Source: an uncultured Bacteroidales bacterium
Lineage (GTDB): Bacteria; Bacteroidota; Bacteroidia; Bacteroidales; Paludibacteraceae
Assembly: GCA_946404495.1 (NCBI GenBank)
Contig: CAMJDT010000002.1
Span: 1-64,000, forward strand
Length of the DNA stretch: 64,000 bases
Direction of reading: 5' to 3'
Part shown: positions 18,509-27,052 of the stretch, in pieces
How the letters are laid out: every line of letters starts with the position of its first letter
Position numbering within the stretch: position 1 is the stretch's first letter
Position numbers and translations under genes: made by a program
Notes under the pieces: generated by a model
The model's input: only the letters and a program-made list of their open reading frames with translations
What the model was told of the DNA's origin: nothing
Database searches by the model: none

Positions 18509-19192
18509 ATGAAACTCAAATCAATTGTGACGCTCGGTGATTCGATTACCAAGGGCGTAGTGTTGGAGAACGACCGCTATTGTGTACTGCGTGATAACTT
18601 CATAGAGCAGTGTCGCGATTATTTGCAGACCGATGTATCGAATCTGAGTCGGATGGGTTGTACCATCACGCGCGGTGCGGATATAGCAGAGCAGCACGCG
18701 GAGCAGATTACCAAAGCCGACCTGACGCTGATTGAGTTTGGCGGCAACGACTCGGATTTCGATTGGCAAGCTATTGCTCAGAGCCCGGAGGATCCTCATG
18801 GTCCCAAGACCCGTTTGGATCTCTTTCGCGATACCTATTCGCGCCTGATTCAGCGCGTACGTGATCTCGGTAGTCGTCCCGTGCTGCTGAGTCTGCCGCT
18901 GATTTCGGGTGAGGCGTTTATGGAGTTCGTTACGCGTCGCATGAGCGCGGATGCGCGCGAGAATATATACGGTTGGCTCGGTGGTCACACCGACCGTGTG
19001 CGCAATTATCACGATATGTACAACCTCGAGATCTTCCGCTTGGGCAGTGCCTGGCGCGTGCCGGTACTGGATATCACGACGCCGTTCCTCATCGATCAGG
19101 ACTACACCCGTTACCTCTGTCCCGATGGTATTCATCCCAATCAGGCGGGTCACTCGCTCATCGCTAAAACGCTCCAGCGTTACGCCTCGTGA
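18509..19192 (+). CDS. SGNH/GDSL-family hydrolase
   Basis: The 227-residue cytoplasmic protein has the GDSL block I (VTLGDSITKG with the serine nucleophile), the block III GGND motif, and block V DGIHPNQAGH with the Asp-His pair. Such enzymes are esterases, lipases or acetyl-carbohydrate esterases; the substrate cannot be told from sequence. The ATG at 18509 is chosen because it lies just downstream of the promoter and opens directly on the fold; the track start lies upstream of the promoter's -33 element. The 3' end overlaps nudC by 13 bp in convergent orientation. Confidence 0.9.
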   Translation: MKLKSIVTLGDSITKGVVLENDRYCVLRDNFIEQCRDYLQTDVSNLSRMGCTITRGADIAEQHAEQITKADLTLIEFGGNDSDFDWQAIAQSPEDPHGPKTRLDLFRDTYSRLIQRVRDLGSRPVLLSLPLISGEAFMEFVTRRMSADARENIYGWLGGHTDRVRNYHDMYNLEIFRLGSAWRVPVLDITTPFLIDQDYTRYLCPDGIHPNQAGHSLIAKTLQRYAS

Positions 19193-19770
19193 ATGAGTCG
19201 CCAGGAGATCGAACCCGGCCGGGGATGCAGAGGCAGGTCATCCGTACTGAACCAACCCACCTCGGAAAGTTCGTCCTTCTGCAGACGTATCTCGCCGCCG
19301 GCGTATTGCGCCGTGTAGGCCAGCATCAGTTGGTCGGGGAAGGGCCATGACTGACTGCCGAAGTAACGAATGTCGCGTACCTCGAGTCCGGTCTCCTCGC
19401 GTATCTCGCGAATAACCGCGTGTTCGGCCGATTCACCCGCTTCGATGAAGCCTGCGATGCAGGCGTATATATTGGTGTTGCGCTGGATATGTTTGGCCAG
19501 CAGGATCTTACCCTCTTTCTCGATACGGATAATGACGCAAGGCTCGATGCGGGGAAAATGAACGGTACCGCACGCGGGACATTTGCGTTCCGCCGGCGTG
19601 ACGGTCGCATCGTCGGGTATAGCGATAGGCGGCAGTTGCGCCCCGCAGCGGCTGCAGTACCGCTCGCGTTCGTTCCAGCGGCGCAGCGCCTCACGCCTCG
19701 CCTCGCGGTAGTTATCCTCCTCGCCGTGCGTAGCAAAATATGCCCTGAGATCTTCAATCGGTTCTTTCAT
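19180..19770 (-). CDS. nudC: NudC-like NAD(+) diphosphatase / RNA decapping Nudix hydrolase
   Basis: The 196-residue product has a zinc ribbon (CSRCG...CPACG) and a complete Nudix box (GFIEAGESAEHAVIREIREETGLE). The SQSWPFPDQLML segment corresponds to the SQPWPFPxS signature of NudC enzymes, which cleave NAD(H) and NAD-capped RNA. The ATG at 19770 is used; the ten extra N-terminal residues in the track (MIIDNWQLTI) are only the translated heptamer repeat. The N-terminal NudC domain is shortened relative to E. coli. Confidence 0.88.
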   Translation of the reverse strand: MKEPIEDLRAYFATHGEEDNYREARREALRRWNERERYCSRCGAQLPPIAIPDDATVTPAERKCPACGTVHFPRIEPCVIIRIEKEGKILLAKHIQRNTNIYACIAGFIEAGESAEHAVIREIREETGLEVRDIRYFGSQSWPFPDQLMLAYTAQYAGGEIRLQKDELSEVGWFSTDDLPLHPRPGSISWRLIHEA

Positions 19771-19830
19771 AATTGTCAATTGCCAATTATCAATTATCAA
19801 TTATCAATTGTCAATTATCAATTGTCAATT
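19771..19830. repeat. Heptamer tandem repeat (8 units, AATTRTC)
   Basis: AATTGTC, AATTGCC, AATTATC x3, AATTGTC, AATTATC, AATTGTC at an exact 7-bp period. It begins at the base after the nudC start codon and includes the stop codon of the upstream gene (which ends KLTIDN). Confidence 0.9.
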
Positions 19831-20560
19831 TCCCTGCGTGGTGTCCCGGGCAGAGAATATGATGGTTGGCAATCGGGTTCGTGAGCAGGTAGTCCGCTAC
19901 CTCTCTGTCTGCCTCGATCCACACCTGCGTACGGCAGAGATTGGGTTCGTACTGATTGCGGATGAGTCGCACATCGGCGGCAAAGATCCGATCCAGCGTA
20001 CCGCTCACTTTCATCAGCGTATAGTCGCCTACGGGCAGTTCGCCGTGAATGCCGACACCAATGCCGGACTCGAAGTGGGTGGTGTATTCGTACGTATCTA
20101 CCATATTGAGCGGTACGGTGCAGTGTGCGAAGAGGATCTCGCATCGGTTGTTCTCGCGTTGCTCTATGCGGGCGGCATTGACCTGAAAACCGCTGTAGCC
20201 GCTCACCTGTTTGGCCAGCATCATCGTCAGCAGTGCCGGCACGTCGCTCTCGCAGGCAGCGGGTATGCCCTCGGCATTGAGGCGTGCCAAGGCCAGACAA
20301 CCGGTGTTGTGCACCGTGGTCAGCAGATCAAAGCAGCGCAAGGTCAGCCCCGATAGTTTGTACTTCTGAATCAACTCTTTGAGTCGCTCGTAGATACGCA
20401 GCGCACCTTCCTCACCGTCGCCGACGCGACCGAGGGAGGTCACTTCGTCGATCGCGATATCCACGAGTTCGATATCCATGACTTGCCGAATGATGTCGGC
20501 GTCATAGACCGAGGCGATCAACCAATCGCTCGGTTTACCAATTACACCTAATCTGACCAT
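19811..20560 (-). CDS. Sugar (fucose/arabinose) isomerase-like protein, C-terminal part of a split gene
   Basis: The 249 residues (RLGVIGKPSDWLIASVYD, NTGCLALARLNAEGIPAACESDVPAL, LCPGHHAGKL) resemble the C-terminal region of L-fucose isomerase-like proteins. The frame immediately upstream encodes the missing N-terminal part and overlaps by 26 bp in another frame (+1). Joined as HGQI-RLGVIGKP the two would form one protein of about 335 residues. It may therefore be a frameshifted gene, a sequencing error or a real two-gene version. The ATG at 20560 gives a plausible coupled start. Confidence 0.65.
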   Translation of the reverse strand: MVRLGVIGKPSDWLIASVYDADIIRQVMDIELVDIAIDEVTSLGRVGDGEEGALRIYERLKELIQKYKLSGLTLRCFDLLTTVHNTGCLALARLNAEGIPAACESDVPALLTMMLAKQVSGYSGFQVNAARIEQRENNRCEILFAHCTVPLNMVDTYEYTTHFESGIGVGIHGELPVGDYTLMKVSGTLDRIFAADVRLIRNQYEPNLCRTQVWIEADREVADYLLTNPIANHHILCPGHHAGKLTIDN

Positions 20561-20810
20561 GACCGTCGTGTTGATGGATCCAACTTAGTATTTCCATAGC
20601 AGCTGCGAGTGAGTTGCTGCTGCCCGTAGCGAGCAGAATGATAGGGCGCTCCAGCGAGATATCACCCCTACGGACTGCGTCCAAAAAGAGCGCCTCCGTA
20701 CCTCCGGTGAGTACGGCAACGACCTGGTTCTCGCGAATCAGTTCGTCATCAGGCAGGTGGTCCAGGCTAACCTTCTCCTGATGCAGCGGTGATGCCAATT
20801 CCAGTATCAT
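20535..20810 (-). CDS. Sugar isomerase-like protein, N-terminal part of a split gene
   Basis: Ninety-one residues starting MILELASPLHQEKVSL, with ATGSSNSLAAAMEILSWIHQH before a short out-of-family tail (DGHGQIRCNW). The body reads as the N-terminal nucleotide-like domain of the isomerase-like protein encoded next. A +1 shift near GGTCATGGTCAG would rejoin them. No second copy is in the window to compare. Confidence 0.55.
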   Translation of the reverse strand: MILELASPLHQEKVSLDHLPDDELIRENQVVAVLTGGTEALFLDAVRRGDISLERPIILLATGSSNSLAAAMEILSWIHQHDGHGQIRCNW

Positions 20811-20815
20811 AAAAT

Positions 20816-20881
20816 GAAATATTCTTTATTCTTTAATCTTTATTCTTTGAAATATTCTTTATTCTTTAATCTTTATTCTTT
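20816..20881. repeat. Duplicated 33-bp block of ATTCTTT heptamers
   Basis: GAAAT plus four heptamers (ATTCTTT, ATTCTTT, AATCTTT, ATTCTTT) is repeated twice without change, giving a higher-order 33-bp tandem duplication between DUF2461 and the isomerase-like gene. Confidence 0.9.
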
Positions 20882-21539
20882 AATTAAAGCGATAGTTAAG
20901 GAATCGATTAATCGGGTAGGCGGCTTGGGCGATGCGGATGAGCTGATCCATGAAATCGGGCGCACATACCTGCTTGTCGCTTAGCGGCGTGGAGATAGTG
21001 AAGGTCTTGCGCTTGAGCCAATCGGCGTGCACGAACTGTGCATCGTAGCCCAGCGGTACGCGCGAGAGCATATAGTCGGTGTCGAAGTCCGTGAAGTACT
21101 CCCGAAATGCCGGTGCGGACATGATCTCTTCCAGTTCGTCGTAGTTACCTACGATATCGTCTCTCAGCCCGCGCAACAGTTCCTTGTCCGGGCACCATAT
21201 GCCGGCGGCAAACATACAACATCCGGGCTGTATATGCACGTAATACCCGCCTCGCGGACTCTTCTTACCGCCGCCTGCAGCGGGGAAGGCACCGAACCAC
21301 TCCTTGTACGGCCGTTTGTCGTTGGAGAAACGGATATCGCGGTTGATGCGCCAGATGCAGTCCTTGGCTTTCAGCCCCGCGAGCGTCGGGTCCACCTCTT
21401 CCGTCAGGCGACGGATATACTCCTCCGTGAAGCGCTCGAAGCGCTCGCGGCAGGCCTTGTACCGCGTGCGATTTTGGTCAAACCACTCCTTGTTGTTATG
21501 AACCGCCAACTCTCGTAAAAATTGCAATGTCTCTTTCAT
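20880..21539 (-). CDS. DUF2461 family protein
   Basis: The 219 residues begin with LQFLRELAVHNNKEWFDQNRTRYKACRERFERF and contain IWRINRDIRFSNDKRPYKEWFGAF and GGYYVHIQPG, the conserved core of DUF2461 (TIGR02453). No signal peptide. The function is not established. It lies between rnhB and the sugar isomerase-like gene in a four- to five-gene minus-strand run. Confidence 0.9.
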   Translation of the reverse strand: MKETLQFLRELAVHNNKEWFDQNRTRYKACRERFERFTEEYIRRLTEEVDPTLAGLKAKDCIWRINRDIRFSNDKRPYKEWFGAFPAAGGGKKSPRGGYYVHIQPGCCMFAAGIWCPDKELLRGLRDDIVGNYDELEEIMSAPAFREYFTDFDTDYMLSRVPLGYDAQFVHADWLKRKTFTISTPLSDKQVCAPDFMDQLIRIAQAAYPINRFLNYRFN

Positions 21540-21575
21540 ATGTACGATGGACTTCGTTCGTCCTTAATATTTTTT

Positions 21576-21603
21576 AATTCTTAATTTTTAATTTTTAATT
21601 GAA
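21576..21603. repeat. Heptamer tandem repeat (AATTCTT/AATTTTT, 4 units)
   Basis: Exact 7-bp period at the rnhB-DUF2461 junction. It covers the rnhB stop and encodes its last residues (LKIKN). Confidence 0.75.
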
Positions 21604-22201
21604 ATGTCATTCTGTGATAGGGAGAAGGGCCAAATTGCCGTAGCGCTTCGTAGTGCGCACGGGTAGGGTAGCCTTTGTTATGGTCCCAACCGTACATCGG
21701 ATACTCTTCATGCAGGCGGTTCATGTAGTCATCGCGGTAGGTCTTAGCCAGGATGCTGGCGGCCGCAATCGACATATACTTACCGTCCCCCTTGACCACG
21801 GTGCGAGCCGGCACCTCCAGCAACTCGCCCTCCGGCACGTAGGGTTTCCACTTGTTGCCGTCCACCAGGATATGTTGCGGCCGTACACGCAATTGATCCA
21901 GCGCCCGCTGCATTCCTACGATCGAGGCATTGAGGATATTGATGCGGTCAATCTCCGCTGCCGTCACTTCGCTCACGGCCCAATCTACAGCGTACTGCTC
22001 GATGAGCGGACGCAAGGTTTCCCGCTCGCGTTCCGTCAACTGCTTCGAGTCGTTGAGTCCCAACAGCGCCTCCGGTATCTCTTCCGGCAGGATGACCGCC
22101 GCCGCAAACACACTGCCCGCCAACGGACCGCGACCCGCCTCGTCGCATCCCGCCTCCGGAATACCCGCTATGTAATATGGTAACAGCCGATTTTGCTCCA
22201 T
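21581..22201 (-). CDS. rnhB: Ribonuclease HII
   Basis: RNase HII removes ribonucleotides and RNA primers from DNA. The 206-residue protein has the metal-binding GCDEAGRGPLAGSV motif, LNDSKQLTERERE, the ILVDGNKW segment and the C-terminal YPMYGWDHNKGYPTRAH motif. Normal length. It leads the minus-strand run and shares a divergent promoter region with the amidase gene. Confidence 0.96.
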   Translation of the reverse strand: MEQNRLLPYYIAGIPEAGCDEAGRGPLAGSVFAAAVILPEEIPEALLGLNDSKQLTERERETLRPLIEQYAVDWAVSEVTAAEIDRINILNASIVGMQRALDQLRVRPQHILVDGNKWKPYVPEGELLEVPARTVVKGDGKYMSIAAASILAKTYRDDYMNRLHEEYPMYGWDHNKGYPTRAHYEALRQFGPSPYHRMTFQLKIKN

Positions 22202-22209
22202 TTATGCGG

Positions 22210-22241
22210 CAAAGGTACAAAAAAAATCGCAAATACACAAA
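22210..22241 (-). promoter_or_regulatory. Promoter of rnhB
   Basis: Minus strand TTTG (22238-22241), 20-bp spacer, TACCTTTG (22210-22217), 8 bp before the rnhB ATG. The -33 box is 15 bp from that of the divergent amidase promoter. Confidence 0.8.
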
Positions 22242-22256
22242 TATTTCTACGAATAA

Positions 22257-22288
22257 TTTGCATATATGCAAAAAAAGTTGTACCTTTG
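22257..22288 (+). promoter_or_regulatory. Promoter of the amidase-mlaD pair
   Basis: TTTG (22257-22260), spacer CATATATGCAAAAAAAGTTG (20 bp), TACCTTTG (22281-22288). Confidence 0.85.
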
Positions 22289-22315
22289 CACCCAAATTGG
22301 TAAATTACGATACAT

Positions 22316-23431
22316 ATGTGGGTAGGAAAACGAATTGGCGCACTTTTTTTGATGTTGGTCGCATCTTTTACACTTAGTGCAAAGACATATACGGTTGTCA
22401 TCGATGCCGGTCACGGCGGTAAGGATGCCGGAGCGACCGGACGCAGTTTGCATGTGCTGGAGAAGAACCTCAACCTCGACGTCGCGCTGCGCCTGGCATC
22501 GAAGATACGTACGGCGTATCCGGATATCAATGTGGTGCTGACGCGCGATAAGGATGAGTACATCACACTGCAGGAGCGCGCCGACATCGCAAACCGCGAG
22601 AATGCCGACCTATTCATCAGTATTCATGCCAACGCGGTGGATAACAAGGTAGCCCGCGGTGCGGAGACCTTTATCCTGGGTACGGATCGGATGGAGCAGA
22701 ACCTCGACGTAGCGATGCGCGAGAACGCCGTGATGAAACTGGAGGCGGACTATCAGACCAAGTATCAGGGATTCGACCCCAACAGCATCGACTCGTATAT
22801 CATGTTTGAACTGATGCAGAACCAATACCAGGATCAGAGCCTGCAGTTCGCCTCGCTGGTGCAGACGCAGTTTGTAAAGGAACTGCAGCTCGACGACCGC
22901 GGGGTGCGTCAGGCCGCCTTCTGGGTGCTGCTGAAGACTGCGTGCCCGAGTGTGCTGGTGGAAATGGGTTTTGTATCCAACGTGGAGGAGGAGAAATACT
23001 TAGCCTCCGACAAGGGCAAACGCGAGATCACGGAGTCGCTCTTTGCGGCCTTCTGCCGTTACTACGACAAGACCAATGTGCAGGCCGCTCCGCCTGTGAC
23101 GGAACCGGTGCAACCCGAGCCGGAGAAACCCGCTTCCGTCAAGGAGACACGTGCCGAGAAGAAGAAAAAAGCCAATGCCGAAAAAATCGAGACGCCGCCG
23201 GTGACCCCCGACGCTTCCAAGACAACCTGGCGGGTGCAGATCTTCGTCTCGCGTACCGTCCTGCCGGAGACAGACCCCAACTTCAAGGGACTCACCGGAT
23301 GCACCTACCGCGAAGTAAACGGACTCTATAAATATATGTACGGCAATTGCGCTACCAAGGAGGAAGCCCAGGCACTGCAGAAGACCCTCAAGGATCGCTT
23401 CCCCGATTGCTTTGTCGTGAAAGTTGACTGA
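22316..23431 (+). CDS. N-acetylmuramoyl-L-alanine amidase with SPOR-like C-terminus
   Basis: A signal peptide (MWVGKRIGALFLMLVASFTLSA) is followed by an amidase_3 domain (VVIDAGHGGKDAGATG, SIHANA, LVEMGFVSN) that cleaves peptide stems from peptidoglycan using zinc. After a charged Pro/Lys/Glu-rich linker (residues ~265-295) the last ~70 residues (TWRVQIFVSRTVL...FPDCFVVKVD) look like a SPOR domain that binds denuded septal glycan. The protein is likely a cell-division amidase. The mlaD-like gene follows 15 bp later. Confidence 0.92.
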   Translation: MWVGKRIGALFLMLVASFTLSAKTYTVVIDAGHGGKDAGATGRSLHVLEKNLNLDVALRLASKIRTAYPDINVVLTRDKDEYITLQERADIANRENADLFISIHANAVDNKVARGAETFILGTDRMEQNLDVAMRENAVMKLEADYQTKYQGFDPNSIDSYIMFELMQNQYQDQSLQFASLVQTQFVKELQLDDRGVRQAAFWVLLKTACPSVLVEMGFVSNVEEEKYLASDKGKREITESLFAAFCRYYDKTNVQAAPPVTEPVQPEPEKPASVKETRAEKKKKANAEKIETPPVTPDASKTTWRVQIFVSRTVLPETDPNFKGLTGCTYREVNGLYKYMYGNCATKEEAQALQKTLKDRFPDCFVVKVD

Positions 23432-23446
23432 TAATTATACAAACAT

Positions 23447-24352
23447 ATGAAACACTCTAGAGAGATAAAAGTAGGAATTGTAGCCGTCGTGTGCGGCTGC
23501 TTGTTGTATTTCGGATTTAACTTCCTGAAAGGCGTTAACATCTTCTCCTCCACGCGTCAGTACGTAGGTATGTACGACGATCTGCACGGCTTGGTGGAGC
23601 AGTCGCCCGTGTATATACGCGGATATAAGGTAGGTCAGGTGGACATCATCGACTATGACTTCACCTCCGAGACCGCCTTTCGCGTGCATATCTCGGTGGC
23701 CAAAGAGATCAACCTCCCCCAAGGAACGGAGATGGTGCTGTGCTCCGATGGTCTGCTGAGCGGCATGGCGATCAAACTCATTATGCCCGCTGATGGAGCG
23801 GCCGGCAGTTACTATGACCGCGATGCGGAACTGCCTACCCGCTACGAACCGGGACCGATGGAGAGCCTGCAGGAAGGTCTGTTGACCAAGGTGGACAACG
23901 CCCTGGATAACCTCGACTCGCTCATCTCCGACGCGCGCAATCAGCTCAACGAGGGTCACCTCAAGCAGACGCTCGCTAATGCGGAACATATATCCAACGA
24001 CTTAGCCGTCACTTCCGGTGACCTGCGCCGCTTCACCCACAACCGACTCCCCGGCATCGTGGATAAGGTGGATACCACCATTACCAATATCAACGGCGTA
24101 GCCGCTAACCTGCGCGAAGCCGACCTCAAGGCTACCGTAGCACGCGTCAACGATGTAGTCGATACGCTGCAAAACGTACTGACCTCCAAGGACGGCACAC
24201 TCGGACTGCTGCTCAACGACAAGGCACTCTATACCCACATCGACTCCGCAGTCGTTTCTGTGGACAGCCTCGTCACCGACCTCAAAGCACACCCGAAACG
24301 CTATGTTCACTTCTCACTTTTCGGCGGAAGAGAAAAAAAGCAAAAAAAATAA
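23447..24352 (+). CDS. MlaD/MCE-family protein
   Basis: The 301-residue protein has one N-terminal membrane anchor (KVGIVAVVCGCLLYFGFNFLKG) and an MCE domain (QYVGMYDDLHGLVEQSPVYIRGYKVGQVDIIDYD) as in MlaD, the periplasmic lipid-binding part of MCE ABC transporters. The rest is a long helical region. No mkl/mlaE partner genes lie beside it here. It follows the amidase gene in one operon. Confidence 0.9.
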   Translation: MKHSREIKVGIVAVVCGCLLYFGFNFLKGVNIFSSTRQYVGMYDDLHGLVEQSPVYIRGYKVGQVDIIDYDFTSETAFRVHISVAKEINLPQGTEMVLCSDGLLSGMAIKLIMPADGAAGSYYDRDAELPTRYEPGPMESLQEGLLTKVDNALDNLDSLISDARNQLNEGHLKQTLANAEHISNDLAVTSGDLRRFTHNRLPGIVDKVDTTITNINGVAANLREADLKATVARVNDVVDTLQNVLTSKDGTLGLLLNDKALYTHIDSAVVSVDSLVTDLKAHPKRYVHFSLFGGREKKQKK

Positions 24353-24683
24353 CGAAAAACGTCACTTTTCCGCCTAAGCCCTTATAGTACGGGGATTGCG
24401 GCCATTTGTTTCACAAAAACCAGGTGTGGAACAAAAGGCGCGTTTCCCCTTTAAAATCGGCATGTTTGCTGTTGAAAAAGTGCGTAACTCGTTGATTCTC
24501 AATTGTTTCAGCGTAAGTCGTTGAGAATGAGCACTCCCCAAATCTCCTAATGATTAGTGAAAAAAAAATAAATTTGCATATATCAAAAAAAAGTTGTACC
24601 TTTGCACTCGCTTTTTGATCGAGGGTATATTTACCCGAGAAAAAAACGACTTTGACGCTTTTGAAAAAACGACATAAAAGATA
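24353..24683. other. 331-bp intergenic region upstream of dnaA
   Basis: It contains a GGCGGAA/TTCCGCC inverted repeat with a long loop straddling the mlaD stop (24323-24374), the 8-bp inverted repeat ATTCTCAA/TTGAGAAT at 24495-24502 and 24521-24528, and the dnaA promoter. No copy of the DnaA box TTATCCACA was seen by eye. No gene is evident. Confidence 0.6.
24573..24604 (+). promoter_or_regulatory. Promoter of dnaA
   Basis: TTTG (24573-24576), 20-bp spacer CATATATCAAAAAAAAGTTG, TACCTTTG (24597-24604). The leader to the ATG is about 75 nt. Confidence 0.85.
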
Positions 24684-26057
24684 ATGGACCAACGCACCGC
24701 CATACAATGGAAACAATGCACGGAAATCATCCGTGACAACGTGACGCCAAGTGTGTACAACACTTGGTTCGCGCCGTTGGAGGTGGTGAATTACGAAGAC
24801 GGTCTGCTGGTGCTCCGCGTGAAGAGCCAGTTTGTGGCTCAATACATCGAGGAGAACTACATCGACCTGCTCTCCAAAGCGATCCTGCACGTCTTTGGTC
24901 CGGATACGCGCCTGGAGTATCGCGTGCTGATGGATTCCACATCCGGCGCTACGGCTACCTTCCGCGGGGAGGAGCTGCAGAATAATAAGGTACACGCGCC
25001 CGTCGCGCGTCCCGCGTACGCGAATATGCACTGGGAGACCTACCTCAACGAGGCCTATACCTTCGGCACCTTCGTACAGGGAGAGACCAATAAGTTGGCC
25101 CGCAAGGCCGGTCTGGCTATCGCCAAGGATCCGGGTAAGACCATCTTCAACCCGCTCTTCATCTACGGCGGCAGCGGAGTAGGTAAGACCCACCTGGCGA
25201 ACGCTATCGGCAACCAGATCGCTCATAATATGCCCGGATGCCGTGTGCTGTACGTGAGCGCCAATACCTTCAAGTTGCAATACCAGGAAGCCGCGCAGCA
25301 GAATAAGATACCCGAGTTCCTGCTCTTCTACCAGAACGTAGATGTGCTCATCGTGGACGATATCCAGTTCTTCTCCGGCCTGAAAGGTACGCAGGATACC
25401 TTCTTCCATATCTTCAACTACCTGCATCAGTCGCGCAAGCAGCTCATCCTGACCTCGGATAAGAGCCCCCTGCAGATTCACGATGTGGACGAGCGCCTTT
25501 TGACCCGCTTCAAGTGGGGACTGCCGGTTGAGATCCAGAAACCCGACTACCAGCTCCGCCTCGCGATCCTGCAAGACCGCGTCAAACGCGACGGCCTCGA
25601 GCTCAGCGACGAGATCATCCATTATATCGCAGCCAATGCTTGCAATAATATCCGCGACATTGAGGGTATCCTGGCTTCGCTGATGGCATATTCCACGCTG
25701 ATGGATTCGGACGTAGACCTGCAGCTGGTGAAGACGGTCGTAGAGCGTCTGGTAGAGGTGCAGCCCAAGTGCGTAATGATGGAGGATGTGGTTGGCCTCG
25801 TGTGCGAACACGAGAACGTCACGACCGCGGCGATCAGCGGCAAGTCGCGCAAGAAGGAGATCGTCCGTGCCCGTCAGATGATCATCTGGCTGGCTAAGGA
25901 ACTCACCGACCGCTCCTACGAGGACATTGGCAGACAGTTGGGCAAACGCACGCACGCTACGATTCTGCACGCGCATCATTCTATGAACGACCAGATGAGT
26001 TACGACCCTATCTTGCGTCACGACCTGATGTTGCTCAAGAACGAACTGACCAAATGA
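24684..26057 (+). CDS. dnaA: Chromosomal replication initiator DnaA
   Basis: DnaA opens the replication origin. The 457-residue protein has the N-terminal DnaB-interacting domain (WKQCTEIIRDNVTPSVYNTWFAPL), the AAA+ core with Walker A GGSGVGKTH and Walker B VLIVDDIQFF, and the C-terminal DNA-binding signature RSYEDIGRQLGKRTHATILHAHHSM. Length is standard. dnaN is not adjacent, and the next gene is a FecCD permease overlapping by 4 bp (ATGA). Confidence 0.98.
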   Translation: MDQRTAIQWKQCTEIIRDNVTPSVYNTWFAPLEVVNYEDGLLVLRVKSQFVAQYIEENYIDLLSKAILHVFGPDTRLEYRVLMDSTSGATATFRGEELQNNKVHAPVARPAYANMHWETYLNEAYTFGTFVQGETNKLARKAGLAIAKDPGKTIFNPLFIYGGSGVGKTHLANAIGNQIAHNMPGCRVLYVSANTFKLQYQEAAQQNKIPEFLLFYQNVDVLIVDDIQFFSGLKGTQDTFFHIFNYLHQSRKQLILTSDKSPLQIHDVDERLLTRFKWGLPVEIQKPDYQLRLAILQDRVKRDGLELSDEIIHYIAANACNNIRDIEGILASLMAYSTLMDSDVDLQLVKTVVERLVEVQPKCVMMEDVVGLVCEHENVTTAAISGKSRKKEIVRARQMIIWLAKELTDRSYEDIGRQLGKRTHATILHAHHSMNDQMSYDPILRHDLMLLKNELTK

Positions 26058-27052
26058 GTATGCAGCGGGATCGACTCATATTCACAGGATTAGCGCTACT
26101 GTTGGTGGTGCTTTTTTTGTTGGATGTATGCAGCGGCAGCCGTTTCATCGCAGCGTGGAAATACCTGTTCGGCGGCCTGAATGCGGATAGCGTAGACGCG
26201 CGTATCGTAATGAATATCCGTCTGCCGAAGGCTTTGACGGCCATCGTGGCGGGTGCCGCCCTGTCGGTCAGCGGTCTGATGATGCAGACGCTCTTTCGCA
26301 ACCCGCTTGCAGGCCCGTATATCCTCGGCGTATCGAGCGGTGCGGGTCTGGGCGTAGCCCTCGTTACCATGTGCGGCACGGCGCTCGGCGCCACCTTCCT
26401 CATCGGTAAGTTCGGCATCGCTGTTGCCGCTATCGTAGGCGCCGTGTTGGTGCTGATGACCGTTCTGGCTGCTGCACGCCGGGTCAAGAGTAACGTCAGC
26501 CTGCTCATCATTGGTATGATGTTCGGCTCGATCGCCGGCGCTTTCATCAACCTCATTCAGAACTTTGCCAACCCCGACAGCCTCAAGCTCTTCATCGTCT
26601 GGACCTTCGGTTCGCTGACCAGCGTCGGATGGCCGGAACTGGCGGTGCTGACGGCTGTCTGCCTCGCGGCCGGCGGACTCTGCCTCTATCTTATCAAGCC
26701 CCTGAACGGCCTGCTCTTGGGCGAGAACTACGCCCGCGGCTTGGGTATTAGGGTGGAGCAGACGCGTTTTCTGATCGTCCTGGCTACGGGTCTTTTGGCC
26801 GGCAGCGTATCCGCTTTCTGCGGACCGATCGCTTTCATCGGTGTAGCCGTACCGCATATCGCGCGCGGGGTCTATCAAACAAGCAACCACCGCAGGACTC
26901 TTCCTGCGGCGGCGCTTATCGGTGCGAATATCGTGCTCATCTGCGACCTTCTGACGTCGCTCGGCACCTATCCGCTGCCTATCTCCTCGGTGAGCGCGCT
27001 GTTCGGCGCTCCCCTCATCATCTGGATTATTCTGCGGCAAAAGGTATCTTAA
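26054..27052 (+). CDS. FecCD/BtuC-type ABC transporter permease
   Basis: The 332-residue membrane protein has about ten helices and the family motifs RLPKALTAIVAGAALSVSGLMMQTLFRNPLAGPYILGVSSGAGLG and FCGPIAFIGVAVPHIAR. These permeases import iron-siderophores, haem or cobalamin with an ATPase and a binding protein. Neither partner is in this window. Its start overlaps the dnaA stop, implying coupled translation. Its end overlaps the convergent Omp28-family gene by 26 bp. Confidence 0.92.
   Translation: MSMQRDRLIFTGLALLLVVLFLLDVCSGSRFIAAWKYLFGGLNADSVDARIVMNIRLPKALTAIVAGAALSVSGLMMQTLFRNPLAGPYILGVSSGAGLGVALVTMCGTALGATFLIGKFGIAVAAIVGAVLVLMTVLAAARRVKSNVSLLIIGMMFGSIAGAFINLIQNFANPDSLKLFIVWTFGSLTSVGWPELAVLTAVCLAAGGLCLYLIKPLNGLLLGENYARGLGIRVEQTRFLIVLATGLLAGSVSAFCGPIAFIGVAVPHIARGVYQTSNHRRTLPAAALIGANIVLICDLLTSLGTYPLPISSVSALFGAPLIIWIILRQKVS

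Noticed and set aside
19771-19800. N-terminal extension MIIDNWQLTI of nudC in the ORF track
   Set aside because: It is the translated heptamer repeat. The next ATG (19770) opens directly on the conserved protein.
24353-24683. Replication origin next to dnaA
   Set aside because: No cluster of DnaA boxes was seen by eye and dnaN is absent. dnaA position alone does not prove oriC in Bacteroidetes; a GC-skew plot of the whole chromosome would decide.
24411-26021. 536-residue minus-strand ORF opposite dnaA
   Set aside because: It covers dnaA and its promoter in antisense, has no recognisable domain and is a codon-usage shadow.
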